From Chersky-840 sp036511675 (GTDB lineage: Bacteria > Actinomycetota > Acidimicrobiia > Acidimicrobiales > UBA8190): a stretch of 64,000 nucleotides of DNA. The stretch is from positions 1 through 64,000 of the forward strand of contig DATCBU010000081.1 in assembly GCA_036511675.1 (NCBI GenBank), given 5' to 3'. A program made the translations under genes and the position numbers. Below the pieces are notes generated by a model. That model made no database searches, was not told the origin of the DNA, and was given only the letters and a program-made list of their open reading frames with translations. Below, piece after piece: positions 40,697 through 48,986 of this stretch (positions are counted from its first letter, which is position 1; every line of letters begins with the position of its first letter).

Positions 40697-41467
40697 ATGA
40701 GCGGCGTGGCGGGCCAGGGCACCTGGGTGATCGATCTCGACGGTGTGGTGTGGCTGGCCGATCAACCCATTGCGGGCTCGGCCCGGGCCGTGGAGCGACT
40801 GCGCCGGGCCGGCCACGGCGTGGTGTTCGCCACCAACAACGCCTCACCCACCGTCGCCGAGCTCCAACACCGTTTGGCCGAGGCCGGCATCGCGGCGTCG
40901 CCCGAGGAGATCGTCACCTCGGCCCAGGCCGCCGCCTCGATGCTCGAGCCCGGGTCGACGGCCCTGGTGTGCGGCGACGATGGCGTGCTCGAGGCGCTGG
41001 CGGCGCGCCGCGTCTCGGTCCGGACCGAGGGCCCCGTCGACGCCGTGGTGGTGGGATGGACGCGGCGCTTCGACTTCGACCTCCTCGCCGCCGCGGCCAC
41101 GGCGGTTCGCCAAGGTGCACGGTTCATCGGCACCAACGAAGACCCGACCCACCCCACTCCGCACCGCCTGCTCCCGGGGTCCGGGGCGATCCTCGCTGCG
41201 GTGGCCACTGCCGCCCAGGCCACCCCAGAGGTGGCGGGCAAGCCCCATGACCCCATCGTGGCCCTATTGCGATGGCGCGCCCCTGAGGCCGTGATGATGG
41301 TGGGGGACAGGCCATCGACCGACGGCGCCCTGGCGAGGCGCCTGGGACTCCCCTTCGCGCTGGTGCGGACGGGGGTGACCTCCGACGGCCGCGAGCCCAT
41401 GGTGGTCGAGCCCGACGAGGAGGCGCCCGACCTCGAGACCCTCGTGGCCCGCCATGTCGACGACTGA
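40697..41467 (+). CDS. HAD-IIA (NagD/PGP-like) phosphatase
   Basis: This 256-residue haloacid dehalogenase-fold protein has the nucleophile motif WVIDLDGVVW (D13 and D15), motif II in VVFATNNASPT with the Thr/Ser-Asn-Asn of the IIA group, a cap domain of about 100 residues, a Lys in KPHDPIVALL, and the acidic motif III MMVGDRPSTDGALARRLG. Members hydrolyse p-nitrophenyl phosphate, nucleoside monophosphates or phosphoglycolate; in Actinobacteria this gene sits just upstream of tlyA as here. It probably acts in the cytoplasm in metabolite repair. It is divergent to trpB2 and 54 bases before the histone-like gene, which has its own promoter. Confidence 0.88.
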   Translation: MSGVAGQGTWVIDLDGVVWLADQPIAGSARAVERLRRAGHGVVFATNNASPTVAELQHRLAEAGIAASPEEIVTSAQAAASMLEPGSTALVCGDDGVLEALAARRVSVRTEGPVDAVVVGWTRRFDFDLLAAAATAVRQGARFIGTNEDPTHPTPHRLLPGSGAILAAVATAAQATPEVAGKPHDPIVALLRWRAPEAVMMVGDRPSTDGALARRLGLPFALVRTGVTSDGREPMVVEPDEEAPDLETLVARHVDD

Positions 41468-41486
41468 TCCAAGGGCCTTTCGTCTC

Positions 41487-41515
41487 TTGCCGCACCTCGG
41501 GGCGGGTCCTAGCGT
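41487..41515 (+). promoter_or_regulatory. Promoter TTGCCG-17-TAGCGT for the tlyA-nadK-recN operon
   Basis: TTGCCG (41487-41492), a 17-base spacer and TAGCGT (41510-41515) form the clearest promoter in the window. The -10 ends 6 bases before ATG 41522, so the mRNA should start at the initiation codon. Confidence 0.65.
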
Positions 41516-41521
41516 GGCGCC

Positions 41522-41962
41522 ATGACTGAGAACGACGGAATGCGGCGCTACGTCGAAGCCGCCACAGCGCTCACGCAGATCACGCGTTCACGCGCCGAGG
41601 AATTGGTCCGAGAGCTCATCAAGGCAGGGGAGCTCGAACGACACCGGGCCCAGGACTGGGTCGAGGCTCTGGTGAAGACGAGCCGCGACCGGTCCGAGGC
41701 GCTGGTCGACACCGTGCGGGGCGAAGTGCGCCATCAGCTCAAAGAGCTCGGCTTCACCAACGTGGACGACCTGGCCAAGAAGGTGGCTGCCATCCTGGCC
41801 AAGTCCTCAGCGGCAGGACGCCAGGCCACCCACCGGCCCGGGGGCAAGACCAAGAAGACGAGCCCGAAGAAGACCGGCCCTTCGAAGACCGGTGCGTCGA
41901 AGCCCTCGGCACGCAAGGCGTCGGGGACGAAGAAGGCAGGGGCGAAGAAGGCCGGCGCCTGA
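41522..41962 (+). CDS. Helical protein with Lys/Ala-rich histone-like tail
   Basis: This 146-residue protein has an N-terminal helical region (residues 1-95, RSRAEELVRELIKAGELERHRAQDWVEALVK and FTNVDDLAKKV; longest quoted unit ERHRAQDWVEALVK), which is phasin-like in its amphipathic pattern. A tail follows from about residue 105 made of Lys, Ala, Ser and Pro repeats (KTKKTSPKKTGPSKTG, KKAGAKKAGA). This tail is like those of mycobacterial HupB and eukaryotic H1-type histones and should bind nucleic acid or another polyanion. The function is unknown. It is the first gene of a probable operon with tlyA 11 bases downstream. Confidence 0.75.
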   Translation: MTENDGMRRYVEAATALTQITRSRAEELVRELIKAGELERHRAQDWVEALVKTSRDRSEALVDTVRGEVRHQLKELGFTNVDDLAKKVAAILAKSSAAGRQATHRPGGKTKKTSPKKTGPSKTGASKPSARKASGTKKAGAKKAGA

Positions 41963-41973
41963 CTCCGACGAGG

Positions 41974-42849
41974 GTGCGCCGCAGGCTCGACACCGAGCTC
42001 GTGCGGCGAGGGCTGGCGCCGTCACGTGAGAGTGCGCGGCTCCTCGTGGCGCAGGGGGCAGTGCTGGTGGGTGGGTCGCGTGCGGACAAGCCGGCGCGCC
42101 TCGTGGCCGAATCCGACCCCGTGGTGGTCATCGACACGCATGGGCACCACTTCGTGTCGCGAGGCGGGCACAAGCTCGAGGCCGCATTGGACCACTTCGC
42201 CGTGGCCGTCTCGGGTCGTCGGTGTCTCGACGCCGGCGCCTCGACAGGTGGGTTCACCGACTGCCTCCTCGGTCGGGGGGCGTCTGTGGTCGTGGCCGTC
42301 GACGTCGGCCACGGCCAGCTCGATGCGTCACTGCGCCACCACCCCCGCGTCGAGGTCCTGGAACGGCGGAACATCCGGACTCTGCAACTCTCCGACGCCG
42401 GGGGGGAGCCCTTCGATGTGCTCGTCGCCGACCTCTCGTTCATCTCGCTCGTGACCGTGGCCCCGGTGCTCGTCGGCGACCTGGCCCGACCCGGCGCCGA
42501 CGTCGTGGCGCTCGTGAAGCCCCAGTTCGAGGCGGGGCGGGTCGAGGTCAGCCGGGGCAAGGGCGTGATCCGCGACCCTTCGGTGCGCCGCGCCGCGCTC
42601 GAAAAGGTGGCCTCCGCCTTCGCGTCGCAGGGAGCCAGCATCATGGGGGCCATGGCATCACCGCTCCTGGGCCCCGCCGGCAACGCGGAGTTCCTCCTCC
42701 ATGCCCGGGCCCACGCCGCCCCCGGTGCGGACTCCGGCCCCGACGCTTGGGCTGTCGCCCTCGATGCGGCCGTCGCCGGTGCCCCCGACGCCCCCGGTGC
42801 CGACGACGCCCCCGGCGCCGACGACGCGCCGTCTCCCGAGGCCGGATAA
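41974..42849 (+). CDS. tlyA: TlyA-family 16S/23S rRNA (cytidine-2'-O)-methyltransferase
   Basis: This 291-residue protein has an N-terminal S4 RNA-binding domain (RRRLDTELVRRGLAPSRESA and AQGAVLVGG, residues 2-35) and a FtsJ-like methyltransferase domain. Catalytic-type residues are in SRGGHKLEAAL (K near 68), the SAM loop is DAGASTGGFTDCLL (about 88-101), and VKPQFEAG holds the second Lys. In mycobacteria TlyA 2'-O-methylates 16S C1409 and 23S C1920 and gives sensitivity to capreomycin. The last ~25 residues are an extra APD/ADD repeat tail (15-base units) absent from the Mycobacterium protein as I recall it. GTG at 41974 follows GACGAGG. Confidence 0.93.
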   Translation: MRRRLDTELVRRGLAPSRESARLLVAQGAVLVGGSRADKPARLVAESDPVVVIDTHGHHFVSRGGHKLEAALDHFAVAVSGRRCLDAGASTGGFTDCLLGRGASVVVAVDVGHGQLDASLRHHPRVEVLERRNIRTLQLSDAGGEPFDVLVADLSFISLVTVAPVLVGDLARPGADVVALVKPQFEAGRVEVSRGKGVIRDPSVRRAALEKVASAFASQGASIMGAMASPLLGPAGNAEFLLHARAHAAPGADSGPDAWAVALDAAVAGAPDAPGADDAPGADDAPSPEAG

Positions 42850-42854
42850 CAGCC

Positions 42855-43703
42855 GTGGCCACCATCGCCTTCGTCGTGCACCCCGAGCGCCCCGAGGCGG
42901 CCGCCATCGCCCGGCAGGCATCGACATGGCTCGAAAGCGGCGGGCACCGGGCCGTGGAGGTGTCCGACCTGTCCGAGGGCGGCGATCCGAGCATCCCTCT
43001 CGACGACACCGTGGACCTGGCAGTGAGCCTCGGAGGGGACGGCACCATGCTCCGCACCGTGGCCCTCGCCTGCTCCCACGCCACCCCGGTGCTCGGCGTG
43101 AACCTGGGCCGCCTGGGGTATCTGACCGAAGTCGAGCCCGACGGGCTCCACCACGCGCTCGAGCGTTTCCTCTCAGGCAACTACACCGTCGAGGAGCGCA
43201 CCACCCTCGAGGTCATCGTGGAGCGGGGCGGGCCCGGGGCCCCGGCGCTCGAACGGCGCGTCGTCGTTCTCAACGAGGCGGTGGTCGAGAAGACCGCGCC
43301 GGGACACACCATCCGGGTGGCGGCCTCCATCGCCGGGCGGCCCTTCGTCACCTACGCCGCCGACGGGCTCCTGGTCGCCACGCCGACGGGATCGACGGCC
43401 TACAACCTGTCGGCGCGGGGCCCGATCCTCAGCCCGGGCCTGCGCGCCCTGGTGCTGACCCCGGTGTCGCCGCACATGCTGTTCGACCGCCCCCTCGTCC
43501 TCGAGCCCGAACAGTGGGTCCGGCTCGAAATGCTGGGCCCCCTTCCGGCCGTGCTGGTCCTGGACGGACAGAGCGCCGACTCCCTCCAACCCGGTGATGC
43601 CGTGGTGTGTCGCGTGGGCTCGTCGCCGGCGCGCCTCGTCACCTTCGGGCCCCGCGACTTCTTCTCGATCCTGCGCGCCAGGTTCCACCTGGCGGACCGC
43701 TGA
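42855..43703 (+). CDS. nadK: NAD kinase
   Basis: This 282-residue cytoplasmic enzyme phosphorylates NAD to NADP using ATP or polyphosphate. The GGDG motif is in VSLGGDGTMLRTVAL (near residue 59), GVNLGRLGYLTE follows, and the NAD-binding loop is TPTGSTAYNLSARGPIL near residue 176. In most family members this loop reads SAGGP; here one Gly is replaced by Arg. GTG at 42855 lies five bases after the tlyA stop, so translation is probably coupled. A six-base gap separates it from recN. Confidence 0.93.
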   Translation: MATIAFVVHPERPEAAAIARQASTWLESGGHRAVEVSDLSEGGDPSIPLDDTVDLAVSLGGDGTMLRTVALACSHATPVLGVNLGRLGYLTEVEPDGLHHALERFLSGNYTVEERTTLEVIVERGGPGAPALERRVVVLNEAVVEKTAPGHTIRVAASIAGRPFVTYAADGLLVATPTGSTAYNLSARGPILSPGLRALVLTPVSPHMLFDRPLVLEPEQWVRLEMLGPLPAVLVLDGQSADSLQPGDAVVCRVGSSPARLVTFGPRDFFSILRARFHLADR

Positions 43704-43709
43704 GCGACG

Positions 43710-45329
43710 ATGCTCGTCGAACTCCGTGTCCGCGACCTGGGGGTCATCGAGTCGGTGGCACTCGACCTGGGCCCGGGCATGACGGCGCTGACCGGTGAGA
43801 CCGGGGCGGGCAAGACGTTGCTCGTCGACGCCCTCGAACTGTTGGTGGGGGGGCGGGCCGATCCGACGCTGGTCCGGCCCGGCGCCACTGAGGCCCTGGT
43901 CGAGGGGAGGTTCACCGTAAATGACGAAGAGGTGATCCTGGCACGCGCCGTCCCCGCCCACGGGCGCTCGCGGGCGTGGATCGACGGCCGGATGGCCCCG
44001 GTCTCGGCCCTGGCCGAAGCAGGGGCGCGGTTGCTCGAGCTCCACGGCCAGCACTCGCAACAGGCACTGCTCGACGCCCCCGCCCAGCGCCGGGCGCTGG
44101 ACACCTTCGCCGGGACCGATCTCGGTCCTCTGACCGCGGCGCGCGCCCGGCGCCGGGCGTTGCGTGCGGAACTGGAGTCGCTCGGCGGCGACGACCGGGC
44201 CCGGGCGCGCCAGGCCGACCTGTTGCGCTACCAGCTCTCCGAGATCGACGCTGCCGCCCTCGAGGACCCCGACGAAGACCGAGCGCTGGCGGCCGAGGAA
44301 GACCGTTTGTCGGAGGCCACCGCCCACCGCCACGCAGCGGCGACCGCCCTCGCCGCCCTCGACGACAACGACGACCGGACCCGCGACGTCATCGACCTCC
44401 TGGGCGCGGCCCGGGCCGCCCTCGAAGGACGGGGCCCGCTGGCCGAGCTCAACACACGCCTGGCGTCGCTGCAGGCCGACGCCTCCGATGTCGCCTCGGA
44501 GCTGCGCCAAGTCATCGAGACCTGGGAGGACGATCCCGAGCGACTGGAGGAGGTGCGGGGGCGCCGCCAGCTGCTGCGAGAGCTGTCTCGCAAGTACGGC
44601 GAGGGACCGGACGGCGTCCTCACCTTCGCGGCCGAGGCTCGGCGGCAACTGGAGGAGCTCGACGCGGCCGAGGTGCGAGCCGCCGAGCTCCTGGTCGAGA
44701 TCGAGACGGCCGAATCCGAAGTGACCGCAGCCGAGGCCGCCGTCGGCGCGCAGCGCCGCCGGGCCGCCCCCACCCTCGCCCGGGCCGTCGAGCAGCGCCT
44801 GCAGCGCCTCGCCATGCCCCACGCCCGGGTGGAGGTGACCGTGGCCGAGCCCGATCCCGGCGACGACGTCACGTTCCTCCTGGGGGCCAACCCGGGCGAG
44901 GCGGTCCTGCCCCTGGCCAAGGTGGCCTCGGGCGGCGAGCTCGCCCGGGCCATGCTGGCACTGCGCCTCGTGCTCACCGACGCCCCCGCCACCATGGTCT
45001 TCGACGAGGTCGACGCCGGGGTGGGGGGAGAAGCGGCTCAGGCAGTGGGCAGCGCCTTGGCCGAGGTGGCGGGCCGTCACCAGGTCCTCGTGGTCACGCA
45101 CCTGGCCCAGGTGGCGGCCTGTGCGCAACAACAGCTGGGGGTGCACAAGGAGGTGGCCGGGGGCCGGACCGTGGCGCACGCGGCGGTCCTCGGTGACGAC
45201 GACCGGGTGGTCGAGCTGGCCCGCATGCTCTCGGGTCATCCCGACTCTGCCGCGGCCCGGCGCCACGCCCAAGAGCTCCTCGGGCCCGGTGCGGGGACCT
45301 CGAAGCGCAAACCGTCGCGGGCCCGCTGA
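43710..45329 (+). CDS. recN: DNA repair protein RecN
   Basis: This 539-residue SMC-like ATPase acts in double-strand break repair. Walker A is ALTGETGAGKTLLVDAL (near residue 30), then long coiled-coil regions (about 150-220 and 265-350), then the ABC signature KVASGGELARAMLALRL (near 409) and Walker B TMVFDEVDAGVGG (near 430), followed by the His switch VVTHLAQVAA. This is the standard length for the family. It is the last gene of the tlyA-nadK-recN operon. No SOS box is visible upstream of the operon. Confidence 0.95.
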   Translation: MLVELRVRDLGVIESVALDLGPGMTALTGETGAGKTLLVDALELLVGGRADPTLVRPGATEALVEGRFTVNDEEVILARAVPAHGRSRAWIDGRMAPVSALAEAGARLLELHGQHSQQALLDAPAQRRALDTFAGTDLGPLTAARARRRALRAELESLGGDDRARARQADLLRYQLSEIDAAALEDPDEDRALAAEEDRLSEATAHRHAAATALAALDDNDDRTRDVIDLLGAARAALEGRGPLAELNTRLASLQADASDVASELRQVIETWEDDPERLEEVRGRRQLLRELSRKYGEGPDGVLTFAAEARRQLEELDAAEVRAAELLVEIETAESEVTAAEAAVGAQRRRAAPTLARAVEQRLQRLAMPHARVEVTVAEPDPGDDVTFLLGANPGEAVLPLAKVASGGELARAMLALRLVLTDAPATMVFDEVDAGVGGEAAQAVGSALAEVAGRHQVLVVTHLAQVAACAQQQLGVHKEVAGGRTVAHAAVLGDDDRVVELARMLSGHPDSAAARRHAQELLGPGAGTSKRKPSRAR

Positions 45330-45377
45330 ACCACGGGTCACGCCCCGACACTCCACCGGTAGATTGGACCCGTGGTC

Positions 45378-45383
45378 TACCGT
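45378..45383 (+). promoter_or_regulatory. -10 hexamer TACCGT ahead of the pyrG leader ORF
   Basis: TACCGT ends 6 bases before the ATG at 45390 of a seven-codon leader ORF. A TAGATT at 45360-45365 is an alternative -10. No -35 consensus is seen for either. Confidence 0.35.
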
Positions 45384-45389
45384 GGAACG

Positions 45390-45413
45390 ATGCCCGGGAA
45401 GCTCCGAGCTTGA
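45390..45413 (+). CDS. Seven-codon leader ORF overlapping the pyrG start
   Basis: ATG at 45390 opens MPGKLRA and stops with TGA at 45411-45413, which overlaps the TTG start of pyrG (45410-45412). The leaderless-type -10 lies 6 bases upstream. This arrangement would let ribosomes ending the leader re-initiate on pyrG and could be a control point. It is seen in sequence only; translation is not shown. Confidence 0.4.
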   Translation: MPGKLRA

Positions 45414-47065
45414 CCAAGTACGTCTTCGTCACCGGCGGTGTGTCCTCATCGCTCGGCAAGGGACTCACCGCCTCCTCGCTCGGCCGGCTCCTCAAGTGCC
45501 GTGGCCTACGGGTCACGATGATCAAGCTCGATCCGTACATCAACGTCGACCCCGGCACGATGAACCCGTTCGAGCACGGCGAGGTGTTCGTCACCCACGA
45601 CGGGGGCGAGACCGACCTCGACCTCGGGCACTATGAGCGCTTCATCGACGTCGAGCTGAAGACGACGTCAAACGCCACGACGGGGTCGATCTACTCCGAG
45701 GTGATCCGCAAGGAGCGCCACGGCGAGTACCTGGGCAAGACCGTGCAGGTCATCCCGCACATCACCGATGAGATCAAGGCCCGCATCCGCCACCTGGCGT
45801 CGGAGGAGATCGACGTGGTGATCGTCGAGGTGGGCGGCACGGTCGGTGACATCGAGATCGTCCCCTTCCTCGAGGCCATCCGGCAGTTTCGCCACGACGT
45901 GGGACGAGACAACGTCTGCTACGTCCACCTCACCCTGGTGCCCTACCTGGCCCCGTCGGGGGAGCAGAAGACCAAACCCACCCAGCACTCGGTCACCGAG
46001 TTGCGCAGTCGAGGAATCCAACCCGACGTCATCGTGTGCCGGTCGGACCAACCCATCTCCGACGGCCTCAAGCGCAAGATCTCGCTGCTGTGCGACGTGC
46101 CCGTAGAGGGGGTCATCTCGGCGGTGGACGCGCCCAGCATCTACGAGATCCCGCTCGTCCTGCACGAAGAGGGCCTCGACCGGGTGGTGTGCCAGATGCT
46201 CGCCATCGACGGGGAGGAGCATCCCGTCGACCTGTCGGGGTGGGAGAAGGTCGTCTGGCAGGTCTCGGCGTCCGAGCGGCCCGTGCGTATCGGCGTGGTG
46301 GGCAAATACGTCAATCTCCCCGACGCGTACCTGTCGGTGGGTGAAGCCCTGCGCCACGCCGGGTTCCACCACGGGGCCAAGGTCGAGGTGGACTGGATCC
46401 AGGCCGAGAAGGTCCCCGACCTCCTCGGCACGGACCGCATGTTGCAGCTCGACGGCATGGTCATCCCCGGGGGCTTCGGGGAACGCGGCATCGAAGGGAA
46501 GATCGACGCCGTCGAATTCGCCCGCCAGCGCGAGATCCCGTGTCTGGGGCTGTGTCTCGGCCTCCAGGTCATGGTCATCGAGGTGGCACGTCACCTGGCC
46601 GGGCTCGAAGGGGCCAACTCGCGCGAATTCGACACCATCAGCCCGCACATGGTCATCGACCTCATGGACGACCAACACAAAGTCGTCGACATGGGCGGCA
46701 CCATGCGCCTGGGCTCCTACGTGGCGCAGCTCGAGCCCGGTTCCATCGTGGCCGAGGCCTACGGGTCACTGGTGGTGTCAGAACGCCACCGTCACCGCTA
46801 CGAGGTCAATCCCCGCTACAAGGCCCGGCTGGAAGAGGCCGGTCTGCGCTGCTCGGGGTCGTCGGCCGACGGCGTGCTGGTCGAGTTCGTCGAGCTCCCC
46901 GAGCACCCCTTCTGGGTGGGGACCCAGGCCCACCCCGAGTTCAAGAGCCGACCCGACCGTCCCCACCCGCTGTTCCGCGAATTGCTGCGGGCGGCACTGC
47001 GGCGTGCCGACGGGCGCCTGCCCCGCCTCATCGCCATCGACTCCGACGTCGGTGCCGCCTCCTGA
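45410..47065 (+). CDS. pyrG: CTP synthase
   Basis: This 551-residue enzyme converts UTP to CTP with ATP and glutamine. The N-terminal amidoligase domain (about 1-265) begins TKYVFVTGGVSSSLGKGLTA with the P-loop, then KLDPYINVDPGTMNPFEHGE. The C-terminal class I glutaminase domain has GGFGERGIEGK, the Cys nucleophile in LGLCLGLQVMVIE (near 384) and the catalytic His/Glu in AHPEFKS near residue 513. TTG at 45410 is the only start fitting the conserved MTKYVFVTGG N-terminus. It overlaps the nudix gene by 14 bases. Confidence 0.97.
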   Translation: MTKYVFVTGGVSSSLGKGLTASSLGRLLKCRGLRVTMIKLDPYINVDPGTMNPFEHGEVFVTHDGGETDLDLGHYERFIDVELKTTSNATTGSIYSEVIRKERHGEYLGKTVQVIPHITDEIKARIRHLASEEIDVVIVEVGGTVGDIEIVPFLEAIRQFRHDVGRDNVCYVHLTLVPYLAPSGEQKTKPTQHSVTELRSRGIQPDVIVCRSDQPISDGLKRKISLLCDVPVEGVISAVDAPSIYEIPLVLHEEGLDRVVCQMLAIDGEEHPVDLSGWEKVVWQVSASERPVRIGVVGKYVNLPDAYLSVGEALRHAGFHHGAKVEVDWIQAEKVPDLLGTDRMLQLDGMVIPGGFGERGIEGKIDAVEFARQREIPCLGLCLGLQVMVIEVARHLAGLEGANSREFDTISPHMVIDLMDDQHKVVDMGGTMRLGSYVAQLEPGSIVAEAYGSLVVSERHRHRYEVNPRYKARLEEAGLRCSGSSADGVLVEFVELPEHPFWVGTQAHPEFKSRPDRPHPLFRELLRAALRRADGRLPRLIAIDSDVGAAS

Positions 47066-47651
47066 ACAGGGGTTCCGTCACCTCGCTGACGAGGTCCGCC
47101 TCGAGGGGTGGGGGATCTCGTTCGTGCGAGGGGAGTTCGAGGCTCCCGACCACTCCCACTTCACCCGCGACGTCGTCCGTCACCCCGGAGCGGTGGCTGT
47201 GGTCCCCGTGACCGGGCACGACACCGTCCTGCTCGTTCGCCAGTACCGCGGGCCCGTGGACACCGAGCTCCTCGAGATCCCCGCCGGCACGCGCGACGTC
47301 GTGGGTGAGCCACCCGAGACCACAGCCCGACGCGAGCTCGAGGAGGAGGTGGGTGTGCGGGCCGGGACGATCCGCCTCGTGGGCACCATGCTCAACAGCC
47401 CCGGGTTCTGCGACCAGAAGACCCTGCTCTACCTGGCCCGAGATCTCGAGCCGGTGGCGCCTTCGCGCCACGGCGAGGAGGAGCGCTACATCGAGGTGGT
47501 CGAGGTCGCCCTGGCGGAGATCGACTCGATGGTGGCATCGGGCGCGCTCGTCGACGCCCAGACGCTCCTCGGGCTGCTCCTGGCGCGCCAGGCGTTGGTC
47601 GTCGAACGGGCCGCATCGTCGCCAACGACGCCCCCTCCGTCGACGACCTGA
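47052..47651 (+). CDS. NUDIX hydrolase, ADP-ribose pyrophosphatase type
   Basis: This 199-residue protein has the Nudix box GEPPETTARRELEEEVGV (REx2EE core) near residues 80-97, preceded by VLLVRQYRGPVDTELLEIPAG, which is typical of ADP-ribose pyrophosphatases (longest shared piece QYRGPVDTELLEIPAG). It would cleave ADP-ribose to AMP and ribose 5-phosphate with Mg. In many actinobacteria this gene lies between pyrG and xerD, as here. GTG at 47052 lies inside the pyrG end, indicating translational coupling. Its stop is 13 bases before xerD. Confidence 0.9.
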   Translation: MPPPEQGFRHLADEVRLEGWGISFVRGEFEAPDHSHFTRDVVRHPGAVAVVPVTGHDTVLLVRQYRGPVDTELLEIPAGTRDVVGEPPETTARRELEEEVGVRAGTIRLVGTMLNSPGFCDQKTLLYLARDLEPVAPSRHGEEERYIEVVEVALAEIDSMVASGALVDAQTLLGLLLARQALVVERAASSPTTPPPSTT

Positions 47652-47664
47652 AGGCGAGTCGCAC

Positions 47665-48627
47665 ATGCCGCCGGTCGTGATCGACATGCCCGAGAGCGGG
47701 CCGCTACTGAGTCGCCAGGCCGAGGAATACCTCACGTGGCTGGCGATCGAACAGGGCCGGGCACGCAACACCATCGTGTCGTATCGACGTGACCTGGTCA
47801 GCTATGAGGCCTTCCTGGCCGGACGCGGCATCACGGTGGATCGTGCCGATGTCGCCAGCATCGAAGAGCACCTGGCGCAACGGCGCGTCGCGGGCCTCGG
47901 CCCCGCCTCGGTGTCGCGCGCCCTAGCGGCGCTGCGAGGCCTGCACCGGTTCCTCCTCGAGGAGGGTGGCGCCCCCGTCGACCCCACCACCGACGTGCGT
48001 CCCATCCGCGCCCCCCATCGCCTCCCCAAGGCCATCGACGAGGACGAGGTGGGCCAGCTGCTCGACACGACGACCAAGAAGGACCCCGCCTCGGTTCGGG
48101 ACCGGGCCATCCTCGAGGTCCTGTACGGCACGGGGATGCGCGTGTCGGAGCTGGGGGGGCTGAGCCTGTCGGACCTGGTGTCGGACACCGGGCTGGTCCG
48201 GGTGCTGGGCAAGGGGGACAAAGAGCGCCTCGTGCCCATGGGCCGCTGCGCCCGTCGGGCCCTCGACGCCTGGCTCGGTCCCCGAGGACGCCCCGAGTTC
48301 GAGCCCCGACGCTGGGCGCGGCGCGGCGACGCCGAGGCAGTGTTCCTCAACGCCCGGGGCGGGCGGCTCACCCGGCAGGGAATCTGGGGGGTGCTCAAGA
48401 AGCGCGCCCGCGCTGCCGGCCTCGAGGACAAGGTGCACCCTCATGTGCTGCGCCACTCGTGCGCCACGCACATGCTCGCCCATGGAGCCGACATCCGCGT
48501 CGTGCAGGAGCTCCTCGGGCATTCCTCGATCGCCACCACCCAGCTCTACACCAAGGTGTCGCTGGAGCACCTCAGAGAGGCCTACGAGCGGGCGCATCCG
48601 CGCGCCGACAGGGGTGCCGGGCAGTAA
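47665..48627 (+). CDS. xerD: Tyrosine recombinase XerD
   Basis: This 320-residue recombinase resolves chromosome dimers at dif with XerC and FtsK. The N-terminal SAM-like core-binding domain (about 12-110) is followed by the catalytic domain. Active residues are R159 (YGTGMRVSELGG), K183 (GKGDKERLVP), H260 and R263 (HPHVLRHSCAT), H286 (LLGHSSIATT) and the nucleophile Y295 (QLYTKV). The position after pyrG-nudix and before scpAB supports XerD over a phage integrase. There is an insertion of about 12 residues (PRGRPEFEPRRWARRG) before the second half. Its TAA stop is part of the next gene's -10 box. Confidence 0.93.
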   Translation: MPPVVIDMPESGPLLSRQAEEYLTWLAIEQGRARNTIVSYRRDLVSYEAFLAGRGITVDRADVASIEEHLAQRRVAGLGPASVSRALAALRGLHRFLLEEGGAPVDPTTDVRPIRAPHRLPKAIDEDEVGQLLDTTTKKDPASVRDRAILEVLYGTGMRVSELGGLSLSDLVSDTGLVRVLGKGDKERLVPMGRCARRALDAWLGPRGRPEFEPRRWARRGDAEAVFLNARGGRLTRQGIWGVLKKRARAAGLEDKVHPHVLRHSCATHMLAHGADIRVVQELLGHSSIATTQLYTKVSLEHLREAYERAHPRADRGAGQ

Positions 48628-48630
48628 TCT
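48625..48630 (+). promoter_or_regulatory. -10 hexamer TAATCT containing the xerD stop codon
   Basis: TAATCT ends exactly 7 bases before GTG 48638. Its first three bases are the TAA stop of xerD. No ribosome-binding site is present, so the next gene is probably made from a leaderless mRNA. Confidence 0.5.
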
Positions 48631-48637
48631 GCTGGGC

Positions 48638-48973
48638 GTGTCTCCCGACGCCCCGACTGTCGATCACCGCGCCCTGCTGGAGGAGGAGCGCACCGATCTC
48701 ATCGCCAAGCTCGACGAGCTGGGTCTGGGAGGCGCGGGCCTGACCTATGACTCCAACTTCGCCGACTCCAGCCAGGTGACCGCTGAGCGTGGTGAGGCCG
48801 AAGCGCTGGGGGCGTCCCTGCGAGAGACCCTCGAGGACGTGGAACGGGCCCTGGCCAAGCTGTCGGACGGCACCTACGGCGCCTGCGAGGACTGCGGACA
48901 GCCGATCGACCCGCTGCGCCTCGAAGCCAAGCCCGCGGCGCGGTACTGCATCAACTGCGCTTCGAAACACTGA
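48638..48973 (+). CDS. DksA/TraR-family zinc-finger protein
   Basis: This 111-residue protein has an N-terminal helical pair (residues 10-30 and 47-77, LLEEERTDLIAKLDELG and LGASLRETLEDVERALAKL) and a C-terminal zinc finger with Cys 83, 86, 104 and 107 (CEDCGQPI and CINCASKH). Such proteins bind RNA polymerase through its secondary channel or, in actinobacteria, remain uncharacterised. The helix tip carries TYDSNFADSSQVTAERGE, a conserved segment in actinobacterial relatives. GTG at 48638 is preferred because of the -10 box. The M50 gene follows 13 bases downstream. Confidence 0.85.
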   Translation: MSPDAPTVDHRALLEEERTDLIAKLDELGLGGAGLTYDSNFADSSQVTAERGEAEALGASLRETLEDVERALAKLSDGTYGACEDCGQPIDPLRLEAKPAARYCINCASKH

Positions 48974-48986
48974 TCCGGGGGAGCCG

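Noticed and set aside
43173..45356. 727-codon frame opposite recN and the end of nadK
   Set aside because: recN and nadK motifs fix the coding strand; the opposite frame is an artefact.
47665..48627. Phage or integron integrase instead of XerD
   Set aside because: Gene order pyrG-nudix-xerD-scpAB and absence of phage genes or att repeats support XerD.
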